Source: Agelas oroides (lineage: Eukaryota; Porifera; Demospongiae; Agelasida; Agelasidae). From it: a stretch of DNA of 64,000 bases. Under the pieces are notes generated by a model that saw only the letters and a program-made list of their open reading frames with translations, was not told where the DNA came from and did not search any database. Positions within the stretch are counted from its first letter, which is position 1, and each line of letters starts with the position of its first letter. Of this stretch, positions 44,184 to 54,570 are shown piece by piece. The stretch is taken from positions 5,654,699-5,718,698 of the forward strand of contig OX422194.1 of NCBI GenBank assembly GCA_949130485.1, in the 5' to 3' direction. The position numbers were made by a program, and so were the translations under genes.

Positions 44184-44725
44184 ATTTTGAAATTAGCAGC
44201 CAGAATGGGTGCTTATTTTCATGGGATGCTAATAAACACATGTAATTTTCTGGTAGCATACAGTTGTGTGGGAACAGATTAGCTGTGATGTATTTTATGC
44301 CTAGAGGTTCTTTTTCTGCTAATTTCTGTCCAATGTTAATACCTTTTTTTAGAACCAGAGATATAGTCAGCAATCGATCGATCACTACGCTAACCCCGCC
44401 CACCAAGGTAAAGCGCATGGAACTAACAAATCCGTTACGAGGATTTTGCTATTTTCTGGATATGTTTTATCAAGAGGCCTTGCCTAAAGTTTTTTTTTTT
44501 TATCCCATGTTAACTAGACTTCCACACTATGTGTAGTGGGTTAGCTTAATGATTTATTTATGGTGGACAATCTGGCTTGTCCACCTGCAATCAAGTCAAC
44601 TGCATTTAAGTCACCGTTTTCTTTCAACTTGGGATACGGTTACTCGAGACATTTTACGTTTTGCCTTGCTGCACTGAGCAACGTAAGCATTATAACATAA
44701 CAGTTTCTCTTTGTTCCTTCCCCAG
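44184..44725. other. Gene B intron before FN3 3
   Basis: No exon seen. Contains a poly-T run near 44491 and a pyrimidine-rich tract leading to the acceptor CCTTCCCCAG. Confidence 0.4.
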
Positions 44726-45016
44726 CTCCCACCGGTCCACCACAGAGTTTCACAGTCACTCCTGGAGCAAGGAACATGACATTCTCTTGGTCTCCTCCTG
44801 CTCCCACTGAACGTAATGGGGTGATCACTGGCTACTCTCTCTCCTGTGTCCCTGAGGCTGCTGGGGGGAACAGTATTTCCATGCAGTACACAGCAGCAGG
44901 CACCTTCACTCTGGGAGGGTTCACACCAGCCACCTCCTACAATTGCTCCATTTCTGCCAGTAACAGCCTGGGAAGTGGACCAGCAACATATCTGATCAAC
45001 ACTACCCTGGAAACTC
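44726..45016 (+). CDS. Gene B: FN3 domain 3 exon
   Basis: Acceptor TTCCTTCCCCAG, donor GTAAGT at 45017, phase 1 both sides. Begins APTGPPQSFTVTPGARNMTF; SWSPPAPTERNGVITGYSLS is a textbook FN3 B-C region and SYNCSISASNSLGSGPATY the F-G region. The following intron is only 101 bp. Confidence 0.92.
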
Positions 45017-45117
45017 GTAAGTGAAGATGTTTACATAGATAGATCTTTTGCACTCGATTTGTATAGAATGTACCAGTACCCACTCTGATTATCCTTGTAT
45101 GTTACGTCTCTCCCTAG

Positions 45118-45405
45118 CCCCTGATGCCCCTCCACAAAACATAATGGTCTCACTGATTGATGATTTCCCTGAGATGTTGTTTTTCTCCTGGCAGCCTCCT
45201 CCTCCAAATCTACAAAATGGGATAATCACTGAATACACCATACTCTGTACTCCCAGTGGGGGTGGTCAAAGTGTGGAATACGTGAATGAAATTAGTCTCA
45301 ATGCTACGGTGATGATGTTTACTCCAGCCACTCAGTACAACTGTACCTTCACTGCAAGCACCAGTGCTGGGCCAGGAACAGAGGCTGTTCTACCTGTGCT
45401 TACTC
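45118..45405 (+). CDS. Gene B: FN3 domain 4 exon
   Basis: Acceptor TCTCCCTAG, donor GTAAGT at 45406, phase 1 both sides. Begins APDAPPQNIMVSLIDDFPEM; SWQPPPPNLQNGIITEYTIL and QYNCTFTASTSAGPGTEA are the usual FN3 landmarks. Strongly similar in layout to FN3 domain 3, consistent with recent tandem exon duplication. Confidence 0.92.
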
Positions 45406-47567
45406 GTAAGTGAACAGTCTTGTTGTACCACTTGCCAGTTGAGTTATGCAGATTTATTTTTTCTTAATCTCTGTTATCCCTAGCTAGTACATGAATGAAT
45501 ACATGCCAGCAATTCATAGCCACGAAAGGCATTGTGTGTACTGTGGTAGACAGTCACACAGTGTGCACTGCCTACACCACACAAAGCTAAACTTAGTGAT
45601 TTTTATGCTATAGCAATAGAATCCTGTAGAATAAAATTTAAGTCATTAGAGTTCTGTGGCTGTGGCAATCGATTGTGTACAGGTTCATCCCCTCTCAAGC
45701 TATGGATAGTAGTAGAACCTATCATCAAATGAAATGCTCAAAAGGCCTGCTCTAGATTAGTCTGAGGCCTCTATAAGTCATATTAGTCATTATCGAGTGC
45801 TTTCATGAGCACCAGAACCGTTAACATCAGTGGACAGCATTGATGAAGTACCTGACTAGCAAATCATCTATGTTCTGACTGACTGACATTCTTCAGCCAG
45901 GCAATGCAAAATGCAACATGTAGCTACTACTGGGTATTGTACTTACCACTTATTTTTTCTCAAAACACTCAAGCTATTCAGCGATTCTCAGGCGCTACCA
46001 TACTTATGCTTGCTACTATTTATAAATATAAGCTATGCGATGAAACCAAGAGATTACAGGATTTAGATACCCGCTGAAACCACTTGCCACACGAGTGGCC
46101 AACCAACCCTTTCTCTCCTTAGCAACAAAACTGTGTAGTATTTTTCACTTTAGTTCCAAAACTGCCTAGCAATGGCTACAGTTCAAATTCTCAAATAGTG
46201 AGCTCTCTTTCAAGCTGTTCATTTACCTTGCGGCGATTCAACATTGTACTCGCTCAGTGACGCTCACTAGTGATTGGAATTCAAATTCAGAGCACCTGAG
46301 AATGAGACCAAACTCTACCACCATCATGAACTTCCTGGTGAGTGCATTGTATGGCTCCCACTGAAACTGTAGACAAACTCCGTGTGAACTGGTCAAGTTC
46401 AAGACTACTGCTGTTGAGTTCAGCTTACATCTTTAGACTGTAGCCATTGCCATATAACCGCTAATGAGAACTCGCTGCTATATTTGTGTAGTGCTACATG
46501 GTATTAAAATGCAATTTCAGTCACAGGTGGCATATGTTGAATTTACGTACAGGTCCATAAGTCGGTCTACCTGCAATTGAGCAATCAGATTTAAGTATTT
46601 AATTCAGCTATAGTATAATAGAAATTACATCACTGTGAGCACAATTGAGCGTTTACTTTCAGGGCAATTAAGGCATGGGATTTAATTTTCACATAATCGC
46701 TACGTAAAGCTATATCATTGTCATATCCTGGTGAATGAGTTCTTTAGCCTGTAAGCTGTACGTAGGACAGAAGCGTGGTGTTTGTATGCCGTCAGCGGTT
46801 AAACACTTCAACTGCAAGTGACCTTTTTACTCTGTACTGCCAACCGTGCACATGAGAACTGTTTGTGTCGACGCAGAACAGAAGAACATCAAATAAAACA
46901 ATCGGACATGGCTCAAAGGATTGCTTACCATCAGAGAATACCAAAACTTTGTGTTGGTGGTGCTTCTGTAGCATGTGTAGTGTCTTGCCGCTATCCAATA
47001 TTTTTGGCACCATGCAGGAATACTGTAGGAGGCTCCTGGTTCTTCCACATATAGTACCTTTTAGTTCAATTAGTATAGCAAGTTTGGTAGCGAGCAACCG
47101 TTGTCTTCTGCTCTGCCTTTGTCATATGTTAGCATAATTGATATTAGTGGTAATTGATAGCCATGCCGCAAACACGGTTTCCACGGTACCATAGGTATAG
47201 CTTAGGGCTTCATATATACACAAATCAATTTTATTTACATACACATTATTAATTTTTATAAATATAGTGTAAAAATTACTTGTCCCATGGCTTAGTTCGC
47301 CTGAGCTAAGCTTACTGTGGTATAAAGAAGACAACAGTTGTCACAAATTATGTCTGCAAGAGCCAAGATCAGGTGGTATAATGCAAAACATGGAAATAAA
47401 ATATATACATGCTAAGGCTCCAACGAATAGCCGAATATTCGACTATTCATTGTGAATTTACTGTTTGACGAGGAAAACGGAAGCCTAATATTCGGAGGTG
47501 GAGCGTCCCGCTGACTCAGATCATGCCACGCTTATGTCTCATGCCCAGCCCGTGCGCAGCAGGGTGG
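45406..47567. other. Gene B intron, no gene seen
   Basis: About 2.1 kb without a convincing exon. Overlapping open frames at 46792-47137 occur on both strands and match nothing recognised. Confidence 0.35.
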
Positions 47568-47613
47568 TAGCCTCGTACCCAGGCCCCACCCAAAAGTCCT
47601 GGGTACGAGGCTA
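47568..47613. mobile_element. 46-bp micro-MITE, TAGCCTCG family, perfect 9-bp TSD
   Basis: TAGCCTCGTACCCAGGCCCC and TCCTGGGTACGAGGCTA make up nearly the whole element. Both flanks (47559-47567 and 47614-47622) read GCAGGGTGG, an exact 9-bp target duplication. Confidence 0.9.
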
Positions 47614-47822
47614 GCAGGGTGGGGTCTGAGTCACGCTAGCTCAAAAATCATGATGGCTGCTAGTACTAGTACTAGCAGAATGCGTTGCATTGTGGGGCGA
47701 GCCTGAGCAAGCAGTGGCATGAAGGAGAGAAGAGCAGCAATCTGGTTGGTTATTGCTTTTGCACTTACGACTTATGTAACCCGGGTAGGCGGAGGATGTG
47801 CATGTGGCGTGTATTCGCACTC

Positions 47823-49762
47823 GGGGCGCACTAAGTTCACAACATCTGGTGCCCATGACGTAATTGCAATTACTTCACCACTGAAGAATGACCTTTGTAC
47901 CGAAGAGCTACGAGATAGAGCCAAGACTCAAGTCACTGGAGGAGGTCAGTCTACCACTTAGAAAAGGTAGATTCGGTTGTTTATTTTTTAGGTAGAGAAA
48001 GGGAACTCTGGAGCTGACTCTTGCATAAAATGTCACCTTTGGAGGCTGTTCTAGTCTTGGATGAAAGTCCATGCTGACAGCCTGGTATGCTTTTATGAAT
48101 GCACCATCTGGAGCTATACTGCTAAGGGAGGCATACATAGCTAACACTAGAAATGATACAAGTGGAACCTCAGGTGATTCTGACAAGTGCAACAGCTTCA
48201 TTCAAGTTCACATACAAGGCAATGAGTGATGTGTGGAAGACCTCCCCCTCCCACACATGCACACACACACACACGCACACGAGCAGCTATGTTGATGAGA
48301 CTTTTTCCTAAGATCATATGATACACAAAACTGTAGCCTCGTTGCCAGGCCCCTGTTCAGCTTTCCATCACTTTCAGTACATACTGCAAGAAACAAAATG
48401 CAGTCTGAGAGCAGGACTACACCAACTCTTCATAAAATTAAAGGGAGCATAATCAACAGAACTAATCTGGTGTTCTATTGCTACGTCACACAAATTAAGA
48501 ATTCTGATCTTGAACTGTCAGACGTAGCCTGCAGACTCTCCAACAAAGCATCTGCAGAAAGAATGAACACCAAACATTATCCTAACAGGGTGATCCTCAT
48601 TTTCAGTCCTTCTCCCACACATTAACCATACAGAATAAAAACATAGGGAGTGGAAACAAATTAGCCATGCCTGAGGCCTTCATAACTGGATCAAAGAACT
48701 ATTTTACGTCACATTTGGCATACTAAACTATAGTTACATCAGATGCACTGGATGTATGAGCCTGTATACAGTGAAAACAACCTAAACTGTGTTCTACAAA
48801 AACTTGACACTGTCAAAGAGGGCATTTTGTTAGAACTGGTTTTGAACATTTATATAATTATGCCACTTGGGCCAACTAGAGGCAAAAATTTGTTCTTGGA
48901 ATGATACATTCTCAGATCCCAGACTTCAGAGATCTAAGCGCGGTAACAACAGTGACAGATCATCAGAGCAACAAGAAATGCAGACGCTGGGAAAGTTTTT
49001 GATACCCGAGACTATTGTAGTACACAGGGATAGAAAATCAATAAAGATGTAATGTTTCGTTTGCTGAATCACGGGTAGAAGTCTGTTTGGAGTTGAATTT
49101 CAGGTATGTTGATTATCAACCATTAGCGCACCTATCCTACAGTTCTTATGTCTGCTGGAGATCTGTGTGCGCAACAAGAGTGAAACGTTTCGTAAGTGTC
49201 CTAGTATCAATTAACGCCTCTATACCTAAAGGATTTCAGATCAACTGTGGCATTGACCTTTGCTACATCAAAAGTGCTGTATCTGAGACATTGCCCTTGT
49301 ACTCATAATTATGAAAACTATATGTGACATTCAAGGTGGTGCAATTCACATCACAAATTACTTCAACAAGCAACAAAGTTGGAGCCAATGGAGGTGGAGG
49401 CACGGACGTGAGGCTTTTAAATGCTTAATAACCCTCAAGTGTCCAATGCAGATCCCACTTCTGTCAGTTTCCAAGGGTATTTCACTAGCTATATCTGGAC
49501 CTAAGAATTTATAACGTCAGCATGGACTTTCATCAAAGACTCTCAGCCTCCCAAGGTGACATTTTATGCAAGAGTCAGCTCCAGAGTCCCCTTTCTCTAC
49601 CTAAAAAATAAGCAACCGAATCTACCTTTTCTAAGTGGTAGACTGACCTCGTCCAGTGACTTGGCTCTATCTCGTAGCTCTTCGGTACAAAGGTCATTCT
49701 TCTGTGGTGATGTAATTGCAATTACGTCATGGGTACCAGATGTTGTGAACTTAGTGCGCCCC
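47823..49762. mobile_element. 1940-bp GGGGCGCAC TIR element with 10-bp TSD
   Basis: GGGGCGCACTAAGTTCACAA at the left end and TTGTGAACTTAGTGCGCCCC at the right end; the inverted arms extend about 250 bp. The flanks 47813-47822 and 49763-49772 are both ATTCGCACTC, a 9-10-bp target duplication consistent with a Mutator-like element. No transposase frame was recognised. Confidence 0.85.
48255..48281. repeat. CA microsatellite
   Basis: Short (AC)n run with one CG interruption. Confidence 0.9.
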
Positions 49763-49848
49763 ATTCGCACTCATCTGATCTCCGGTGCCTCAGCAGTTAG
49801 CCTCGTTCCCAGGCCCGAATACGGGACAAGACTACTCAGCAGTAGTCT

Positions 49849-49933
49849 TAGCCTCGTTCTCAGGCCCCGCCCAGCTCTCCATCCCATTTTCTGTACCGGA
49901 ATGCTGGGCGGGGCCTGGGAACGCGGCTCAGTA
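49849..49933. mobile_element. 85-bp micro-MITE, TAGCCTCG family, perfect 9-bp TSD
   Basis: TAGCCTCGTTCTCAGGCCCC and GGGGCCTGGGAACGCGGCT are inverted, with CGCCCAGC/GCTGGGCG continuing the stem. Both flanks read CAGTAGTCT (49840-49848 and 49934-49942). The extreme right end is slightly altered. Confidence 0.8.
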
Positions 49934-50159
49934 CAGTAGTCTCGCGAGACTACTGCAAGTCGATCTAAAATGTGGAAGTTTTTCCACGTAAGTGGAGATA
50001 AAACTGTTACTTGTCACATCTGCCAAGCAATCATGGCATCCTGCAGAAGACCCTCTCAAGGCCTGGGAACGAGGCTAACTGCTGAGGCACCGGAGATCAG
50101 ATGAGTGCGAATACACGCCACATGCACATCCTCCGCCTACCCGGGTTACATAAGTCGTA

Positions 50160-50985
50160 CACAGATTACACTTTGCTACAAGATGACATCATAACCATTT
50201 GTAATTGGGTGGCTGACAATCATCTGGTACTGAACCTCGCCAAATGCTGCTACATTGTTTTTTCTAGAAAACATCTGTCGACTATGCCTACATCAGATTT
50301 ATGTGTTGGTGACACTCACTCCCTTACTAGAGCTCATCACCATAAATGCCTTGGAGTCACTCTAACACCTGATCTCTCTTGGTCCCTTCACATCGCTAAT
50401 ATTTGCAAGAAAACCAGAAAACAAATTGGCTTACTGTACAGAAACTTATACCGATTTGCAGACTCTTCAATCTTGTTAAAACTATACACTTCACTTGTCA
50501 GGCCGCACACAGAATACGCTTGTGCTATCTGGGACCCTCATCTTTCCAAGAACATTCTGGCTATTGAAGGCACACAGAAATTTGCTCTGAGAGTCTGTCT
50601 CAAGAATTGGAGAGCCGACTATGACCTTCTCCTCAATCTGGCTCATCTCCCACGACTGTTGTCGAGAAGGAAATTTTTAAAACTATGCCTGCTCTTCAAC
50701 ATCTTCACAGGGAAGGTTGCATATCATGATTCCCCACTTGTTAGGCGGTTATCACCCTATCCTAACTGACTCCAGAACTGACCACTTCAAATATTCTTTT
50801 TTTCCATCATCTATCGATGCCTGGAACTCCCTACACTTTGATGTTGCCAGCAAGAACTCTCTGTTGTCCTTTAAACATGCCCTACATAACTAGTTGTATT
50901 CGTAGATTATGTCTTGTTATTGTGTTGTTGTTTGGTTTTGTTGTAAGGTCTTTAGATTGACACTAGCTCATATATATATATACAG
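50160..50985 (+). mobile_element. 5'-truncated CR1-like LINE fragment
   Basis: Open frame to 50769 holding only the C-terminal part of a LINE reverse transcriptase: DYTLLQDDIITICNWVADNH, KCLGVTLTPDLSWSLHIANI, LVRPHTEYACAIWDPHL and RRKFLKLCLLFNIFTGK. The catalytic YADD region is absent. A frame change near 50765 precedes a further conserved stretch (SSIDAWNSLHFDV). The fragment ends near a TA-rich tail. It is a different lineage from the 33.3-kb LINE. Confidence 0.8.
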
Positions 50986-52336
50986 CTATTTCTATTGACC
51001 TGTGCTAATGCATCAAATTTATTATCATAAAAATAAAAAAAAGGAGACGAGAGGCCGGCATACAAGCAGGCGAAGCTTAATGTTTTTTACAAAGAGCCGC
51101 GTCTGTTCACCTGAGCGGTCAGCTGTAATCAGCGACTTGATGACACAGGCTGCTATATATGGACTGTATATGAGGAGCAACTCCATACACAACTAGCTAT
51201 GTGCATGCAACAAGTTCTGCATATGAGTTTCATTAGTACAAAACACATTGACCATCTCCAGACTTCCCTTTTGAATGTTATCTACAAAAGAAACAAAGCA
51301 CAGCCATCCTCACATCAGTACCCAATATTCGTACATAACTACCCTATATAGGCTCACAGAACGACAACAAGCAATACAATCTACACAGCCATACATAAAA
51401 TGTACTTTCCAAGTCACAAAAGTTTCTAAACATGAACAAGTGCAATCCCCCAATCACCCTAAACAAGGTAGGAACAACACCACGATACTTTTACACCATC
51501 CCTATATCTTGTGCCATTTTCAAACCACACATGCACACCACAGTCAGCTAAATGCCACATTAGCTTATTCAAGTCATTGTAGTGCTTTCATTAAATAAAA
51601 CTCACAACAACCCGTTGTGCAAACCAATATGCACTACAGATTCAATATAGCTCACTCTACAGTCTAACACATACAAGACAATACACATCTGACATGCTCA
51701 TAACAGACAAACAATATCAGCTGTTCACAATGCAAACAAACTTTGTTTCACTGGTTGTTGCTAAAACTACAAGCTATATCACAGTGGGCTGATTTCTTCT
51801 GGAGCTATGGCCCTGAGCAATGCACTGCAACAAAACAAGTCACTGTTAAGTAGGCAACCCTCTGGCTTCCTTTTTCCTAGTAACCACATGGACGTGCAAT
51901 GCATCTGCATTTCTACAAATTGTATCCAACAACAAAACCAACACATCACAATATCATTAAACTAACACCACGTGACAAACACCACAGAGCATGGTTGGCA
52001 AAATGGTACAGAATGTAGCCTGGGTCGCTCCTCCCTTGTTTTGTTGCTTTATGGGGGTTCCATCCCTACATGTACATGTTTTCATTTAGGATACTTTTTG
52101 TGACTTTGTACTTTCATAGCTGTTATGGAATTGTTGGTTTATTTGCACATAAGGTCTAGTTATGTTTCTTTGAACTTTAGTTTTAGTTCAGAATTTAAAC
52201 ACTGTGGAGCTAGAGCAAGTGTTCTAGGGTGTCCAAGAGCCCTTTACAAGAGGTTTTCACTGAAACAGTGACTTGTATGTAACCAAGTGAAGAAATGTAT
52301 GCTCTGTTTACATTGCAAGTCTGCTCCTTCCTACAG
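50986..52336. other. Gene B intron before FN3 5
   Basis: No exon seen. Short pieces such as CTAAACAAGGTAGG (about 51460) and CCATCCCTACATGTACATG (about 52062) resemble arms of the 39079 hairpin family. An unrecognised frame at 51275-51598 is low in complexity. Confidence 0.4.
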
Positions 52337-52624
52337 TGCCATCATCTCCAGATAATGTAACACTGACTACTAGCTCATCTCCACTGCGAGTAACATGGAC
52401 TATTGACCCACCAGATGGACTGGTCACAAACTACACCATCTATGTGACCAGACTGGAGAGGGGGAGTACAGTGGTTAACTACACATCTACAGACACTCAG
52501 CTGCTGCAGTTTGATATCCCCAACCTTGACCCATATGAGCTGGTGGAGGTTAGTGTTTCAGCCAGCAACAGTGCAGGAGAGGGTCCCAGGAGTCCAGGAG
52601 TGAGAGGAAGGACCAGAGAAGAAC
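52337..52624 (+). CDS. Gene B: FN3 domain 5 exon
   Basis: Acceptor CCTTCCTACAG, donor GTAAGC at 52625, phase 1 both sides. Begins VPSSPDNVTLTTSSSPLRVT; WTIDPPDGLVTNYTIYVTRL and ELVEVSVSASNSAGEGPRSP are FN3 landmarks. Several N-glycosylation sites are present. The domain ends TREE, like the TRE end of FN3 domain 1. The next intron is 79 bp. Confidence 0.92.
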
Positions 52625-52703
52625 GTAAGCTCAGGATGTTTCCTATTGTACTCTAAGGTATGCAGATAGGTGCATATGTTACTACACTGGTATTTATGTG
52701 TAG

Positions 52704-52907
52704 CTCCAGGAATTGTGAACAACTGCCCATCAAGTTGGACTGATCTGGCTAATGCCATCCAAGTTACCTGGGCTGCTCCACAGAGGCCGAATGGAGCACT
52801 GCTGCGATACCATCTCCAGCTCACAAGCTATGGTGGCAGAACAGTCATTGCCTCTGAGAGTGTGGGGAGTGGCTCTGTACTTGGTCAATTGGACAACAGA
52901 CAACTGG
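52704..52907 (+). CDS. Gene B: FN3 domain 6, N-terminal half
   Basis: Acceptor TTATGTGTAG, donor GTAAAT at 52908, phase 1 both sides. Encodes the A to C' strands: APGIVNNCPSSWTDLANAIQ, VTWAAPQRPNGALLRYHLQL and GSGSVLGQLDNRQ. The domain is cut mid-way by an 878-bp intron, unlike the single-exon FN3 domains before it. An alternative is that this half-domain is a decaying copy, but the second half exists in phase. Confidence 0.8.
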
Positions 52908-53785
52908 GTAAATATAGTGGTTCATGATGGTATATGTTGTAAATGTGACCTGAACCACATAACATTTTGCATTATAATTTTGTCCTAAATAGATCATGTA
53001 AGATGTAATGCATGACATCCAATCTGAGTATATGATTCTTGTTAAATGTTATGTTATGTATTGTGAGTATGCGTTAAAACGTAAATGTGTGTAATTTTAA
53101 AGTGGGCTTTAAGCTTTTCATGATGTACTCACATCTGCTCCTCCTGAGAGTGAAGCAGTGTTATGAGAAAGCCCTTTTAGCTAAGAACCATCATACTCTA
53201 GTGTGAATGCAGCACTAAACTCCAGCATCTTGGGGTGTGGTTTAGATTTGAATTGAAAAGCGACTCGCTGAATGCTAGAGGTGCACAGTATAACACTTAC
53301 CAGCACAACTTTTTGAAGCACCACTCCAAGGAAGTCAACGTGTTAGTCTACACATGTGCACTTTATGTATGGATGTGATCAGTTTCACTCACAGTTTTGT
53401 ACTCAGCTGGCGATTTTTTTGCCCAGGTATGGGGACAATCCAGAGACTAATTTTTAAAGAAAGCAGCTGGAAATGCACAAAATGGAGGCACTTCAGTCGT
53501 TTTCAGAAAAGCATATGTGAAGATGCAAAAAATTTACATTGTGATTATCACGTATATGAGTCACAAAGCTGTCTAAATTACCTGATATACGCAAGCGAGC
53601 ACAACCAATCACTCAACCCTACTTTGTGAATACATGCGCAGGGTAATAAATGTTGTTTGAATTGTGACTGCTGTAGCCTAGCAGGCCAACTTTGTGACAA
53701 ATACACAAATGCTAGTTTGCCATTAGGCTTGAGACTATTGTATCTATGTTCTAATCTTACACATGTACCCTTCCAATCTCCACAG
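52908..53785. other. Gene B intron within FN3 6
   Basis: No feature recognised. One open frame at 53354-53629 lacks domain signals. A pyrimidine-rich stretch, CTTCCAATCTCCACAG, ends the intron. Confidence 0.4.
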
Positions 53786-53878
53786 AGGCTGGTATTCCCT
53801 ACATTGTTAGCATCTTTGCAGAGAACTCAGCTGGCAATGGAACTAGGTGTAATGTCACTGACTTCACAGATGAACTTG
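53786..53878 (+). CDS. Gene B: FN3 domain 6, C-terminal half
   Basis: After AATCTCCACAG the frame reads EAGIPYIVSIFAENSAGNGT, the F-G strands that complete the domain begun at 52704. A weak donor, GTCTGT, lies at 53879, phase 1. If it is not used the frame stays open to a stop at 54043-54045. A further possible exon begins at 53977 (GPATVLQAGC) and stops at 54062. Either would end the protein without a membrane anchor. Confidence 0.65.
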
Positions 53879-54075
53879 GTCTGTTCCACTACTGTACACA
53901 CCAACACATTGTCTTGCTAGCAATTGCAACAAGTGTTTGCAAACTGTACATGTGTGATTTTACATTGGCTTATCAGGGCCAGCAACAGTACTACAAGCTG
54001 GTTGTACTGGAGTATCACCCTGGGCAGTGCTACAGCTTGATGTAGCACTATTGTTGGAATGAAATGTAGTATATG

Positions 54076-54320
54076 TGGCAATCTCGGATAGAAGTCCTTT
54101 GCGAAATTTGACCGCGTTACTGCGTTCAAAGCGTTGTAGCGCAAAACTTCTGTTAAGGGCGGGGCTCATATGAGCAGCGAAGATGCATGAATACCTGATA
54201 AGTCTGCGTAGCATGTATGAGCCCCGCCTTAACAGAAGTTCTGCGCTACTGTGCTTTGAATGCGATAATGTGGTCGAAATACGCAAGGGAATAATGTTCG
54301 ATTTCTATCTGGGACTGCCA
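54076..54320. mobile_element. 245-bp MITE, TGGCAGTCCC family, copy 2
   Basis: TGGCAATCTCGGATAGAAGT at the left end and GATTTCTATCTGGGACTGCCA-like sequence at the right end form inverted arms; GGCGGGGCTCATA and TATGAGCCCCGCC form the inner stem. Same family as 23880-24120. Confidence 0.8.
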
Positions 54321-54570
54321 CATGTGAACAATTACAAGAATTTTGTTCAGCAAGTGCGGAAGGTAATGGCAAGCAAAGGTTATGAGTTAAATGTATCAAA
54401 ATTGGAAGTTCTACACTATAGTCACTGCCACTATGTATCGTTGTCCACTAAGTGGATAATGGATGTATGAAAGTTGGTTGCACTAGCTCTGTATAGTAGT
54501 GCTAAAGGACACATCTGTTCCCAGAAAGCAATAACATGAGCTATCTAACAGTCACTCTAGATGGACTTTT
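54321..54570. other. Gene B intron between MITE and minisatellite
   Basis: No exon, membrane segment or repeat was recognised. Confidence 0.4.

Larger units (their letters stand above)
47766..50159. mobile_element. Older TIR element, hosting two later insertions
   Basis: The arm TACGACTTATGTAACCCGGG at 47766 has an inverted match ending at 50159. The left arm is interrupted by the 1940-bp element 47823-49762 and resumes at 49763; with that element set aside the arms match for about 110 bp, including CACCGGAGATCAGATGAGTG on the right. The core (about 49815-50060) contains another small insertion at 49849-49933. The element abuts a LINE fragment. Confidence 0.65.
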
